A model generated the notes under the pieces. The model worked only from the letters and a program-made list of their open reading frames with translations, made no database searches and had not been told where the DNA came from. 5,812 nucleotides of DNA, taken from contig MAXP01000023.1 in NCBI GenBank assembly GCA_001751085.1, positions 1 through 5,812 on the forward strand, read 5' to 3'. The DNA is from Desulfobacterales bacterium C00003060 (lineage in GTDB: Bacteria > Desulfobacterota > Desulfobacteria > Desulfobacterales > C00003060). Below, piece after piece: positions 1 through 5,812 of this stretch. Each line of letters begins with the position of its first letter. The first letter of the stretch is position 1. Both the position numbers and the translations under genes were made by a program.

Positions 1-206
1 AGACATAAATGGAAGATTATCCTCTTAGGTTTTGAACATTTGGTCATTTGATATTCGGATTTGTTTGCGGCTTGCGCCTTGAGAACAGCACGGATTTCGA
101 TATTCGATATACGGATTTAATCGTTTGGACAGCAGGGCTTTCTAATACAATGAATTCACCGTAGGCGGACTACTACAAAAAGTACGAACTTTGTTTTTGA
201 CGGATT
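1..206. other. AT-rich leader region with degenerate short repeats, no gene
   Basis: I see no coding potential upstream of the first gene on either strand. The stretch is AT-rich and contains three copies of CGGATTT (56-62, 91-97, 112-118), two of them associated with GATATTCG (50-57 and 99-106). This gives a degenerate, partly palindromic texture typical of eroded intergenic repeats. The part closest to the gene (about 120-206) probably carries the promoter and the 5' leader. No tRNA, riboswitch or intrinsic terminator was recognised. Confidence 0.5.
125..151 (+). promoter_or_regulatory. possible sigma70-type promoter for the cluster
   Basis: TTGGAC (125-130) resembles a -35 box and TACAAT (146-151) matches the -10 consensus at five of six positions. 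The spacing is 15 bases, shorter than the usual 16-18. It would start transcription near 158, about 60 bases before the first ATG. This rests on short motif matching in AT-rich DNA and is weak. Confidence 0.22.
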
Positions 207-213
207 AAGGAGG
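207..213 (+). promoter_or_regulatory. strong Shine-Dalgarno site of the first gene
   Basis: AAGGAGG lies five bases before the ATG at 219, a near-perfect ribosome binding site that fixes the start of the small ferredoxin gene. It contrasts with the two downstream genes at 2718 and 3152, which have no recognisable Shine-Dalgarno sequence. Confidence 0.8.
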
Positions 214-218
214 ACAAC

Positions 219-428
219 ATGTTGAACATAATCTGTAAACACAACTGCAAGTCGTGTTTTGCCGAGCCAGTGTGTGCTGTCGGTGCGATCATAGACCAGC
301 AGGGCTCCATATACGTAGATACTGACAAATGTATCGGCTGCGGTTGCTGCCGTACAGCATGTGTGGTATTTAGCTATGATCAAGCCTTGAAAGAAAAGAC
401 CGTGGAGTGGCTCATGGGCGTGGCGTGA
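219..428 (+). CDS. small 4Fe-4S ferredoxin-like protein
   Basis: This 69-residue cytoplasmic protein probably carries electrons between the AOR-family enzyme encoded next and other partners. It has nine cysteines. C38, C41, C44 and C48 form a canonical CxxCxxCxxxC [4Fe-4S] motif with an extra C43. The N-terminal set C6, C10, C13, C19 has irregular spacing (x3, x2, x5), so a second cluster is likely but divergent. The usual Cys-Pro is absent from the second motif (C48-Val), and C19 follows a proline rather than preceding one. The start is fixed by the AAGGAGG site five bases upstream, and the gene ends with TGA directly followed by TAA. No signal peptide or membrane segment is seen. Small ferredoxin-like genes are known beside AOR-family genes. 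The role as AOR electron carrier is inferred from position; the Fe-S fold is clear. Confidence 0.85.
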   Translation: MLNIICKHNCKSCFAEPVCAVGAIIDQQGSIYVDTDKCIGCGCCRTACVVFSYDQALKEKTVEWLMGVA

Positions 429-537
429 TAACTGGTCATTGGTCAGTAGTCATCACTTTGCCAGTTGTGCCATTGGTCTTTGGAATGCGTGCGGCAAACG
501 GGCCAAGCGGTTAGCCGAATGGTTATGAGGTCATCTT
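429..537. repeat. short intergenic gap with degenerate repeats
   Basis: This 109-base gap between the ferredoxin and AOR genes contains a direct repeat of CATTGGTC (437-444 and 471-478). It also has a weak inverted pair, AACTGG (430-435) with CCAGTT (461-466), separated by 25 bases. No T-tract follows, so it is not a convincing terminator and the two genes may be co-transcribed. GAGG at 527-530, seven bases before the ATG at 538, is the likely ribosome binding site of the AOR gene. Confidence 0.4.
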
Positions 538-2352
538 ATGTACGGAAGGACTGGTCGTTGTCTTCGGGTCAATCTGACCAAAGGCAAGCACCTGGTTGAA
601 GAAATAGCCCCTGAACTGCTCGACAAGTTTATAGGCGGACGGGGGCTCGGCGTAAAGGTCTACTCAGACGAAGTAGACCCGCAAACAGACCCCCTCGGAT
701 CAGAAAACAAGTTGATCTTTGTTTCCGGCCCGCTGGTGGGCACGGGTGCCATCAGCGGGGCTTCGTGTAACGTGGTCACAAAGAGCGCCCTGTCCGGCAC
801 CATCGCCTGTGCCAAGATGCGGGGACACTTTGGGGCAGAACTGAAGTTTGCTGGATTCGACATGATCGTCGTTGAGGGGCGGGCTGAATCTCCGGTTATC
901 CTCTCCATCCTGGACGACAAAATCAACATTCGGCCAGCCCTCGAATATTGGGGTCGCTCCACTTCTGAAACAGAGGTAATGTATAAAGAGAACCTGGACG
1001 ATAAGTGGGCCGCCAGGGAAACACATCTGGTCTCTGTCGGTCCGGCTGGCGAGAGGTTAGTCCCGTTGGCGAACGTCATCAATGACGGGTTTTTGTCCGT
1101 TGGAGGCGCCGGTATCGGGGCTGTAATGGGTTCCAAGAATCTCAAAGCCATCGCGGTTAAGGGGAACCATTCCCTTTTAATAGCAGATGGTGATCGCTTT
1201 GTACGCGTGGTCACGAATCTGATCAACAAATTGAACAGTGCCCCGTTCACCTCTCATTCAATGTCTGCATGGGGGTCCGCTTTTTTTATAGATCTCTGTT
1301 ATCAAAAAGGGATGCTGCCTCAGAAGAATTTTCAGAGCGCAGCTTTTGTTGATTCGAAGGATATCGGAACAGAGGCCCTGTCCAATACCTTTGCCTTGAG
1401 AAGTAGTGGCTGTTTTGCCTGCCCCATCGCCTGTATCAAGAAGACAGCCGTGAATTATCCCTTTTTTAAAGGCAAAGGGATGGCGCCCACTTACTGGGCT
1501 ATCGGAGCTCTCGGCCTCAACTGCGCTGTTAGAGACATGGCCACCATTGGAATAGCCCATATGATCTGCGCTGAGATGGGTTTGGATCCTATCGCGGCAG
1601 GCGGGACGGTAGCTACAGCAATGGAGTTGGTGGAAAAGGGAATTGCCGACAGGGACAGTCTGAAGCTTGAGTTCAGATTCGGTCAGGGCGAAGACCTCCT
1701 TCAGGCCCTGACTCTCATGGCCACAAAAAAAGGTCACGCCAAGAGAATAGGAAAGGGGGGACAGGCCCTCGCTGAGGAATACGGTCAGTCGAAACGCTTC
1801 ATGGGTGTCAAGGGGCTTTCCATGGCCGCCTTTGATCCCAGGGCTATCCAGGGCATGGGTTTGCATTTTGCCACCTGCAATTACGGTCCCCATCATCTAT
1901 ATGCATACACTTTTATTGAGGAAGTATTAGGTGTCCACGAGGAACTGGACCCGTTGACCACGGAGGGCAAACCCGAGCTGGTTAAACGATACCAGGACAT
2001 GGCTGCCATCATGGACTCTTTGGGCCTTTGCAACTGGCCGTTGATGGGGCTTAAGTTCAATAATCTGGTTCCTATGATCAATAGTTGCTTGGGTACTGAG
2101 TACCGTGCTGATGACCTTTTGAGGATCGGGGAGCGGATCTGGAACCAGGAAAGATTATACAACATGAAGGCAGGATTTGACCATACGCATGATACCCTGC
2201 CAGAGAGATTCCTGAAGGAGCCGATCAAGGACGGCCCGGCTCAGGGGCAGATCAGCAAGCTGGACGAGATGCTTCCCAGGTACTACGAGCTTCGTGGCTG
2301 GAGTGAGAAAGGCGAACCTCGCGCTGAAACCCTTGAGGCTCTGGATCTCTAA
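538..2352 (+). CDS. aldehyde:ferredoxin oxidoreductase (AOR) family tungstopterin enzyme
   Basis: This 604-residue protein has the usual AOR family length. AOR enzymes hold a tungsten (or molybdenum) bis-pyranopterin and one [4Fe-4S] cluster and interconvert aldehydes and carboxylates, passing electrons to ferredoxin-type partners; some relatives, such as BamB, act on other substrates. Visible landmarks: GGRGLG near residues 33-38; the GHFGxELKFAG segment at 96-106; AVMGSKNLKAIAV at 195-207; cluster ligands C292, C295 and C299 (CxxCxxxC); DPRAIQGMGL at 433-442; and the last ligand C498 in DSLGLC. The C299-to-C498 gap of 199 equals that of Pyrococcus furiosus AOR (Cys295, Cys494, recalled). 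H452/H453 fit the conserved active-site His region. Oddly, the common PEYE motif is PTYW at 317-320, so both acidic residues are missing, and the usual NRGACH is NYGPHH. The enzyme is cytoplasmic with no signal peptide. GAGG seven bases before the ATG supports the start. The substrate is unknown. Confidence 0.95.
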   Translation: MYGRTGRCLRVNLTKGKHLVEEIAPELLDKFIGGRGLGVKVYSDEVDPQTDPLGSENKLIFVSGPLVGTGAISGASCNVVTKSALSGTIACAKMRGHFGAELKFAGFDMIVVEGRAESPVILSILDDKINIRPALEYWGRSTSETEVMYKENLDDKWAARETHLVSVGPAGERLVPLANVINDGFLSVGGAGIGAVMGSKNLKAIAVKGNHSLLIADGDRFVRVVTNLINKLNSAPFTSHSMSAWGSAFFIDLCYQKGMLPQKNFQSAAFVDSKDIGTEALSNTFALRSSGCFACPIACIKKTAVNYPFFKGKGMAPTYWAIGALGLNCAVRDMATIGIAHMICAEMGLDPIAAGGTVATAMELVEKGIADRDSLKLEFRFGQGEDLLQALTLMATKKGHAKRIGKGGQALAEEYGQSKRFMGVKGLSMAAFDPRAIQGMGLHFATCNYGPHHLYAYTFIEEVLGVHEELDPLTTEGKPELVKRYQDMAAIMDSLGLCNWPLMGLKFNNLVPMINSCLGTEYRADDLLRIGERIWNQERLYNMKAGFDHTHDTLPERFLKEPIKDGPAQGQISKLDEMLPRYYELRGWSEKGEPRAETLEALDL

Positions 2353-2366
2353 GCCTTCGAGAAGGT
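2353..2366 (+). other. small hairpin just after the AOR stop codon
   Basis: CCTTC (2354-2358) and GAAGG (2361-2365) form a short stem directly after the TAA. Sterically it is four pairs with a CGAG tetraloop, plus a G-U pair at the base. No T-tract follows, so it may be a weak terminator or a 3'-end or processing hairpin, or it may be chance. Confidence 0.25.
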
Positions 2367-2382
2367 ATTGTAGGGTGATCCG

Positions 2383-2408
2383 TGCTGGATACTGGATGCT
2401 GGATTGGA
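2383..2408 (+). repeat. left inverted-repeat flank (CTGGATACTGGATGCTGG type)
   Basis: The stretch is built from tandem variants of TGGATACTGGATGCTGGAT. Bases 2388-2402 (GATACTGGATGCTGG) are the exact reverse complement of 2635-2649, and 2391-2404 are the exact reverse complement of 2619-2632. The pairs enclose the remains of a four-helix-bundle protein gene, so the repeat is read as the left end of a small element. Confidence 0.7.
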
Positions 2409-2423
2409 TAGCACAGCGATAGA

Positions 2424-2605
2424 ATGAGTTATAAGAATTTGAAAATTTGGCAATTAGCACGGGGGTTTTGGAAACGCTTTATGAAACTGAATCACTAACG
2501 GACAAAGCACTGTACGAAGCAATTCATGATAATCTGGAAGTTCTTGGCAAAAAACTGAATCTGTTCATTCAATCCGTGGAAAGGGGTCATGAGAGTCAAA
2601 AATAG
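2424..2605 (+). pseudogene. four-helix-bundle (S23/23S-rRNA-IVP-like) protein remnant, internally deleted and frame-shifted
   Basis: An ATG at 2424 opens with MSYKNLKIWQLAR (to 2462), the characteristic N-terminus of four-helix-bundle proteins of the S23/IVP family. The frame then leaves homology and stops at a TAA at 2496-2498. In another frame, from about 2465 to the TAG at 2603-2605, the family C-terminus follows: LYETESLTDKALYEAIHDN (residues from 2477) and KKLNLFIQSVE (from 2549). Family members are usually about 115-125 residues; only about 13 plus 46 remain, so roughly the middle half is missing, with the junction near 2460-2466. The sequence match is from memory of the family pattern. 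The gene is almost certainly non-functional and unrelated to the redox role of its neighbours. No clear Shine-Dalgarno sequence is seen. Confidence 0.75.
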
Positions 2606-2617
2606 AGCGAAAAGTAA

Positions 2618-2650
2618 CATCCAGCATCCAGTGGCCAGCATCCAGTATCT
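2618..2650 (-). repeat. right inverted-repeat flank, two tandem copies
   Basis: Two CCAGCATCCAG units (2621-2631 and 2635-2645) lie in tandem just after the pseudogene. Bases 2635-2649 pair perfectly with 2388-2402 and 2619-2632 with 2391-2404. In RNA the two flanks could form a long-range stem closing a loop of about 230 bases. Confidence 0.7.
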
Positions 2651-2717
2651 GTTTGGAATAGAGCAGGGAGTCACATTTCCTGACAAGATCGATAACCCCA
2701 AAATCTTTTTCTGAAAT

Positions 2718-3095
2718 ATGGCCATGCCAAGAATAAAAATAGACCACAACAAATGCACCGGTTGCAGGCATTGCGAGCTGGCCTGTTCTCTGAATCACGC
2801 CGCTGTCGCCAATCCTCGAAGGGCCAGAATCCGAGTCTTTCATGAAGGGAATGTTTTTTTTCCGGTGATTGCAGGCCCCTTTGTGGATGCGGCATGCACG
2901 TCAAAGCTTGACATCAAGATCGGCGACCAGGTTTACGATATGTGTTTACTCTGCCGGGCCTCGTGCCCCCAGAAGCCATTTTTCATCGAGGCCGAGACTG
3001 GTTTTCCCTTAAAGTGCGACTTCTGCGGTATCCCCCCCAATCCTTCCTGTGTGCGCTGGTGCAATTCAGGAGCATTGGAGTTGATAGATGATTAA
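2718..3095 (+). CDS. 4Fe-4S electron-transfer protein (HycB/BamC-like, 12 Cys)
   Basis: This 125-residue cytoplasmic protein has exactly 12 cysteines, enough for three [4Fe-4S] clusters. C13, C16, C19 and C23 form a canonical CxxCxxCxxxC motif at the N-terminus. C60, C76, C79 and C83-Pro lie in the middle. C100, C103, C111 and C115 at the C-terminus follow the CxxC...CxxxC pattern of the HycB/DmsB-type family. It is shorter than many such subunits (often 150-200 residues). Comparable small polyferredoxins accompany AOR-family and Bam complexes, so a relay between the AOR subunit and the HdrA-like protein is the likely role; this is inferred from context. The ATG at 2718 follows an in-frame TGA at 2712-2714, leaving 2718 or 2724 as the start. 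Neither has a Shine-Dalgarno sequence. The gene ends with TAA 56 bases before the HdrA-like start. Confidence 0.88.
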   Translation: MAMPRIKIDHNKCTGCRHCELACSLNHAAVANPRRARIRVFHEGNVFFPVIAGPFVDAACTSKLDIKIGDQVYDMCLLCRASCPQKPFFIEAETGFPLKCDFCGIPPNPSCVRWCNSGALELIDD

Positions 3096-3109
3096 CGATT
3101 TGGGAATTG

Positions 3110-3138
3110 GGGTATTTAGGAATTAATCCCTAAATCCC
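3110..3138 (+). other. intergenic hairpin between Fe-S gene and hdrA-like gene
   Basis: GGG (3110-3112), a bulged T, then ATTTAGG (3114-3120) pair with CCTAAAT (3129-3135) and CCC (3136-3138), giving ten pairs around an eight-base loop. There is no T-tract after it, and the next start codon follows at 3152. It is therefore more likely a processing, stability or translational-control hairpin, or a residue of the local GGNATTTAGG-type repeats, than a terminator. It may mask or replace the missing Shine-Dalgarno region of the next gene. Confidence 0.45.
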
Positions 3139-3151
3139 TTAATGTTCTAAC

Positions 3152-5812
3152 ATGAATCACATCATTGACAATCATAACATCATCGGAGCCGTCATGGTCG
3201 TAGGTGGCGGTATAGCCGGTATCCAGGCCTCTATGGATCTGGCTGATGCTGGTTTCTATGTCTATCTCATCGAAAGATCCCCAGCCATAGGGGGCGCCAT
3301 GGCTGCCCTTGACAAGACGTTTCCTACCAACGATTGTTCTATCTGAATTCTGGCCCCCAGGCTCGTTGAGTCTGCCAGGCATCCCAACATCGAAATCGTC
3401 ACCAACGGCACTTTAAGAGGGGTTTCAGGATCTGCGGGAGACTTCACGGTGGAAGTGCTGAAACAACCCCGTTACGTGGATGAAACAAAATGCACTGCAT
3501 GCGGGGTTTGCGCCACGTATTGTCCTGTTCCGGTTCCAGATGCCTACGATGAGAACTTGGCCAATCGTACGGCAATCTATATCCCTTATGCTCAGGCTGC
3601 TCCTTCTGCCTATGTGGTCGATCCTAATTATTGTCTGTTTTTGAATAGACAAGAATGCAAGCAGTGTACCCGAACTTGTGGAGCCGATGCCATCAATTTT
3701 GATCAAAGGCCAGAGGTTCTGACCTATCAGGTGGGGGCACTAATATTGTCTCCCGGCTTCAAGACATTTGATCCTGCTCGGGTGCCTTCCTATCATTATG
3801 CCGACTCACTTAATATTGTCACAGGCAAGGAGTTTGAGCGTATCTGCTCGGCTTCGGGGCCGTACATAGGCAAAATTCTGCGGCCTTCAGACCTGAGAAA
3901 GCCCGATAAGATAGCCTTTATTCAGTGTATAGGCAGTAGGGACAGGGCTTCCGGTAATCCTTACTGTTCGTCGGTGTGCTGCAAGTATGCAGTCAAAGAT
4001 GCGATCGTGGCCTTAGAGCATGAGCCTGATCTTGACATTACCATATTCTTCATGGACATGCGCTTGTATGGCAAGGGTTTTGAGACCTTCTATGAGCGTG
4101 CTATGGCACAAGGTGTAAAATTTGTGCGAGCCAGGGTTTCTGAGATCAAAGAGCATCCACAAACCAAAGGCCTCACTTTGAGGTATGTGACAGAAGATGG
4201 CTCTTTGAAAAAAGATAGTTTCGATTTGGTTGTGCTTGCTCACGGGATCGAGGCCCCTGAAGGAAACAGTGCCCTTGCCATGGCTGCAAGCATCCGGCTC
4301 AATGAGTACGGCTTTTGTGAAACGAGCCTGTTTTCGCCCCTTGATACGGCAAGAAAGGGGATATTTGTAGCCGGTGCGTTTCAGGGACCCAAATCCATAC
4401 CCGATAGCGTCATTCAGGCCGGTGGGGCCGCGGCATCAGCAGCAGAACTGCTGGCGTCGGTGCGAAACACTATGGTATCTGAAAAGGTTTACCCCGATGA
4501 GCGCTCAGAGCCTGATGAACCCCCGAAAATCGGTGTATTTGTGTGTCACTGCGGCAAGAATATTGGGGCGGTCGTAGACGTACAAGAGGTAAAGAAATAT
4601 GCAGACACCCTTGCTGATGTTCTTGTAGTGGAGGATAATCTTTACTCCTGTTCACAGGATACCCAGGCTTTGATTCGGGAGACCGTCATCAAGCATAAAC
4701 TCAATCGCATTGTGGTGGCAGCCTGTACTCCCAGAACCCATGAGTCGCTTTTCCAGGACACCATTAGGGAGGCCGGCCTTAATAAATGTCTTGTTGAAAT
4801 GGTCAACATCCGGGATCAATGCTCATGGGTCCACATGCACCAAAAGGGGGCTGCTACTGAAAAGGCAAAAGAACTGATTCGGATGGGTATTGCCAAGGCA
4901 AGGCTGATCCAGCCGCTTTCCGAAGCCGTCATAGGGGTCATTCCCAAGGGACTGATCGTTGGTGGCGGGCTCTCGGGGATGACTGCGGCCCTGAGCTTGG
5001 TCCGACAGGGCTTTGAGTGCTATCTGATCGAAAGGTCCTCTGATCTTGGCGGGAATCTGCGGCACACCTATTTCACCTTGGATGGATCCGATCCCCAAAA
5101 ACACCTTGATCGACTCAGGCGGGAAGTGAGGGACCACGACAATATTCATGTTTTTACAGGAGCAACAATACGAGAGAGTGATGGTTTTGTTGGGAATTTC
5201 AGGACTGTCCTGTCTTTCGGTAATGGGGAAAACGGAAGAACAATAGAAGTAGAACATGGCACGATTATTATTTCAACAGGCGCCACACCTTATCAACCGG
5301 ATGAATACCTGTATGGCAAGCACGAAAATGTCCTGCTTCAGCAGGCCCTTGAGGAAAGACTGGCCCATCGGAAACTCGGCCCCAAAGACCTGAACCACGT
5401 GGTCATGATCCAGTGCGTGGGCTCTAGAGACAAGACCCATCCCTATTGCAGTGCCGTGTGCTGCGGCCAGGCCATCAAGAATGCCCTAAAGATCAAAGAG
5501 ATCAATCCTGATGCCAATGTAACCATTCTGTATCGGGATGTCATGACTTACGGGTTCAGTGAGGATTACTACGCCCTGGCGAGGGACCGCGGCATTGTTT
5601 TTATGCGATATGGCCCTGATCACAAACCCCGAGTAGAGGACATTGACGGAGTAATCAGGGTCACCGTGCAAAACCAACTCATGAAGAAGAACATCATCAT
5701 TGACGCTGACCTCCTGGTTTTAAGCACGGCCATGGTGCCCCGTGAAAACAGGAAACTGGTTGAACAGTTAAAGGTACCCCTTTCGGCCGACGAGTTCTTT
5801 TTGGAATCCCAC
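3152..5812 (+). CDS. hdrA: HdrA-like FAD/Fe-S selenoprotein with in-frame TGA (Sec65), 3' partial
   Basis: HdrA-family proteins are the flavin hub of heterodisulfide-reductase-type complexes, splitting or merging electron pairs between ferredoxin and other carriers. The frame runs 887 codons to the window edge, with only one stop, TGA at codon 65, read here as selenocysteine. Domain order: FAD-binding GGGIAG (18-23) with ERSPAIGG (41-48); [11 protein letters not shown] (57-65); an inserted two-cluster ferredoxin (C114, C117, C120, C124 and C161, C169, C172, C176); QCIGSRD and PYCSSVCC (C259, C272, C276, C277). Next comes an HdrA N-terminal-type domain with GVFVCHCG (461-468), C500, AACTPRTHE (523-531) and DQCSWVH (555-561). 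A second FAD unit follows with GGGLSG (604-609), QCVGSRD and PYCSAVCC (C755, C766, C770, C771). This unit has no CSxC motif and no ferredoxin insert. The protein is thus a tandem HdrA fusion, like BamE-type proteins. The ATG at 3152 lacks a Shine-Dalgarno site; M15 (3194) is the alternative. The C-terminus is outside the window. Confidence 0.9.
3344..3346 (+). other. in-frame TGA, probable selenocysteine codon (Sec65)
   Basis: The TGA follows Asp-Cys-Ser-Ile and precedes Ile-Leu-Ala-Pro-Arg, so the motif reads CSI-U-ILAPR. HdrA proteins have CSxC-I-L-(T/A/S)-P at this place, and selenocysteine in HdrA is established for some methanogens such as Methanococcus. TGA ends the first gene of the window (426-428, backed by TAA), so TGA is not generally reassigned here. 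Confidence 0.88.
3349..3379 (+). promoter_or_regulatory. bacterial SECIS hairpin after the Sec codon
   Basis: The lower stem pairs CTGGC (3350-3354) with GCCAG (3374-3378), plus a U-G pair at 3349/3379. CCCC (3355-3358) bulges on the 5' side. The upper stem pairs AGGCTC (3359-3364) with GAGTCT (3368-3373), including one G-U pair, and closes a GUU loop (3365-3367). The loop begins with G and lies 18 bases after the TGA, which fits the general bacterial SECIS rules of an apical-loop G and roughly 16-37 bases from UGA. It would bind SelB carrying Sec-tRNA. It lies wholly within coding sequence, as bacterial SECIS elements do. Confidence 0.8.

Larger units (their letters stand above)
2383..2650. 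mobile_element. putative decayed small inverted-repeat element carrying a four-helix-bundle gene remnant
   Basis: About 268 bases between the AOR and third genes consist of an inverted-repeat flank, a broken four-helix-bundle (S23-type) gene and the opposite flank. S23-type genes are known from intervening sequences inserted in 23S rRNA, and many free-standing copies exist in bacterial genomes. That this repeat-flanked copy moved as a unit is inference: no transposase is present and no target-site duplication was identified. It would account for the unusually wide gap inside an otherwise coherent gene cluster. Confidence 0.45.

Noticed and set aside
426..428. TGA at the end of the small ferredoxin as another Sec codon
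   Set aside because: It is followed immediately by TAA in frame, with no conserved protein beyond, so it is an ordinary stop.
500..537. tRNA-like D-arm resemblance in the gap before the AOR gene
   Set aside because: No acceptor stem, anticodon arm or T-arm can be assembled around it.
660..1250. Long minus-strand open frame (196 codons) opposite the AOR gene
   Set aside because: It lies entirely antisense to clear AOR coding sequence, shows no recognisable motif and has no ribosome binding site; it is a shadow frame. The same applies to the minus-strand frames at 1258-1896, 1893-2228 and 4823-5257.
2383..2650. CRISPR-like array from the repeated CCAGCATCCAG units
   Set aside because: The units are short, adjacent or inverted, and not separated by regular unique spacers; they flank a broken gene.
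2637..2717. Upstream in-frame extension of the third gene through the TGA at 2712-2714
   Set aside because: The open stretch has no start codon or Fe-S motif, begins in repeat DNA, and no SECIS-like hairpin was recognised after that TGA. The protein already begins normally just before its first cluster motif.
3344..3346. TGA as a genuine stop making hdrA a pseudogene
   Set aside because: Downstream the frame is open and motif-rich for 822 codons with no other lesion. The TGA sits at a conserved Cys position known to be Sec in some HdrA proteins, and a SECIS-like hairpin follows.

Overview
The window carries a compact redox gene cluster on the + strand. In order it has a small ferredoxin-like protein (219-428), an aldehyde:ferredoxin oxidoreductase (AOR)-family tungstopterin enzyme (538-2352), a 12-cysteine iron-sulfur electron-transfer protein (2718-3095), and a long HdrA-like flavin/iron-sulfur protein that starts at 3152 and runs off the right edge. 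No credible gene lies on the - strand. The combination of AOR, small Fe-S carriers and HdrA matches the AOR-Hdr or Bam-like assemblies of strict anaerobes. Together with the gene style and a selenocysteine HdrA, this suggests a Desulfobacterota (deltaproteobacterial) sulfate reducer, syntroph or aromatic degrader. That placement is inference; there is no rRNA or taxonomic marker here.

The most important observation is that the HdrA-like gene is interrupted by an in-frame TGA at 3344-3346, which would split it into a 64-codon stub and a headless remainder. The frame stays open for another 822 codons to the window edge and carries every expected HdrA motif. The TGA sits where HdrA normally has the second Cys of a Cys-Ser-x-Cys motif. 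A bulged hairpin (3349-3379) starts three bases after it and has the geometry of a bacterial SECIS element. The gene is best read as one selenoprotein with Sec at residue 65. Standard gene calling would truncate or split it.

The gaps between genes are not clean. The 365-base gap between the AOR gene and the third gene holds the deleted, frame-shifted remains of a four-helix-bundle (S23/23S-rRNA-intervening-sequence-type) protein gene. It is flanked by inverted copies of a CTGGATACTGGATGCTGG-like repeat, which looks like a decayed small mobile element inserted in the operon. The leader (1-206), the 429-537 gap and the 3096-3151 gap hold AT-rich degenerate repeats or hairpins of similar flavour and no genes.

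Working model (inference): the AOR-family subunit exchanges electrons between an aldehyde/carboxylate-type substrate and its own [4Fe-4S] cluster. The two small Fe-S proteins relay electrons to the FAD and Fe-S centres of the HdrA-like protein, which could bifurcate or confurcate them between ferredoxin and a second acceptor. Partner subunits such as HdrB/HdrC, MvhD/BamF or an NADH-binding module would be expected beyond position 5812. The native substrate cannot be read from this sequence.
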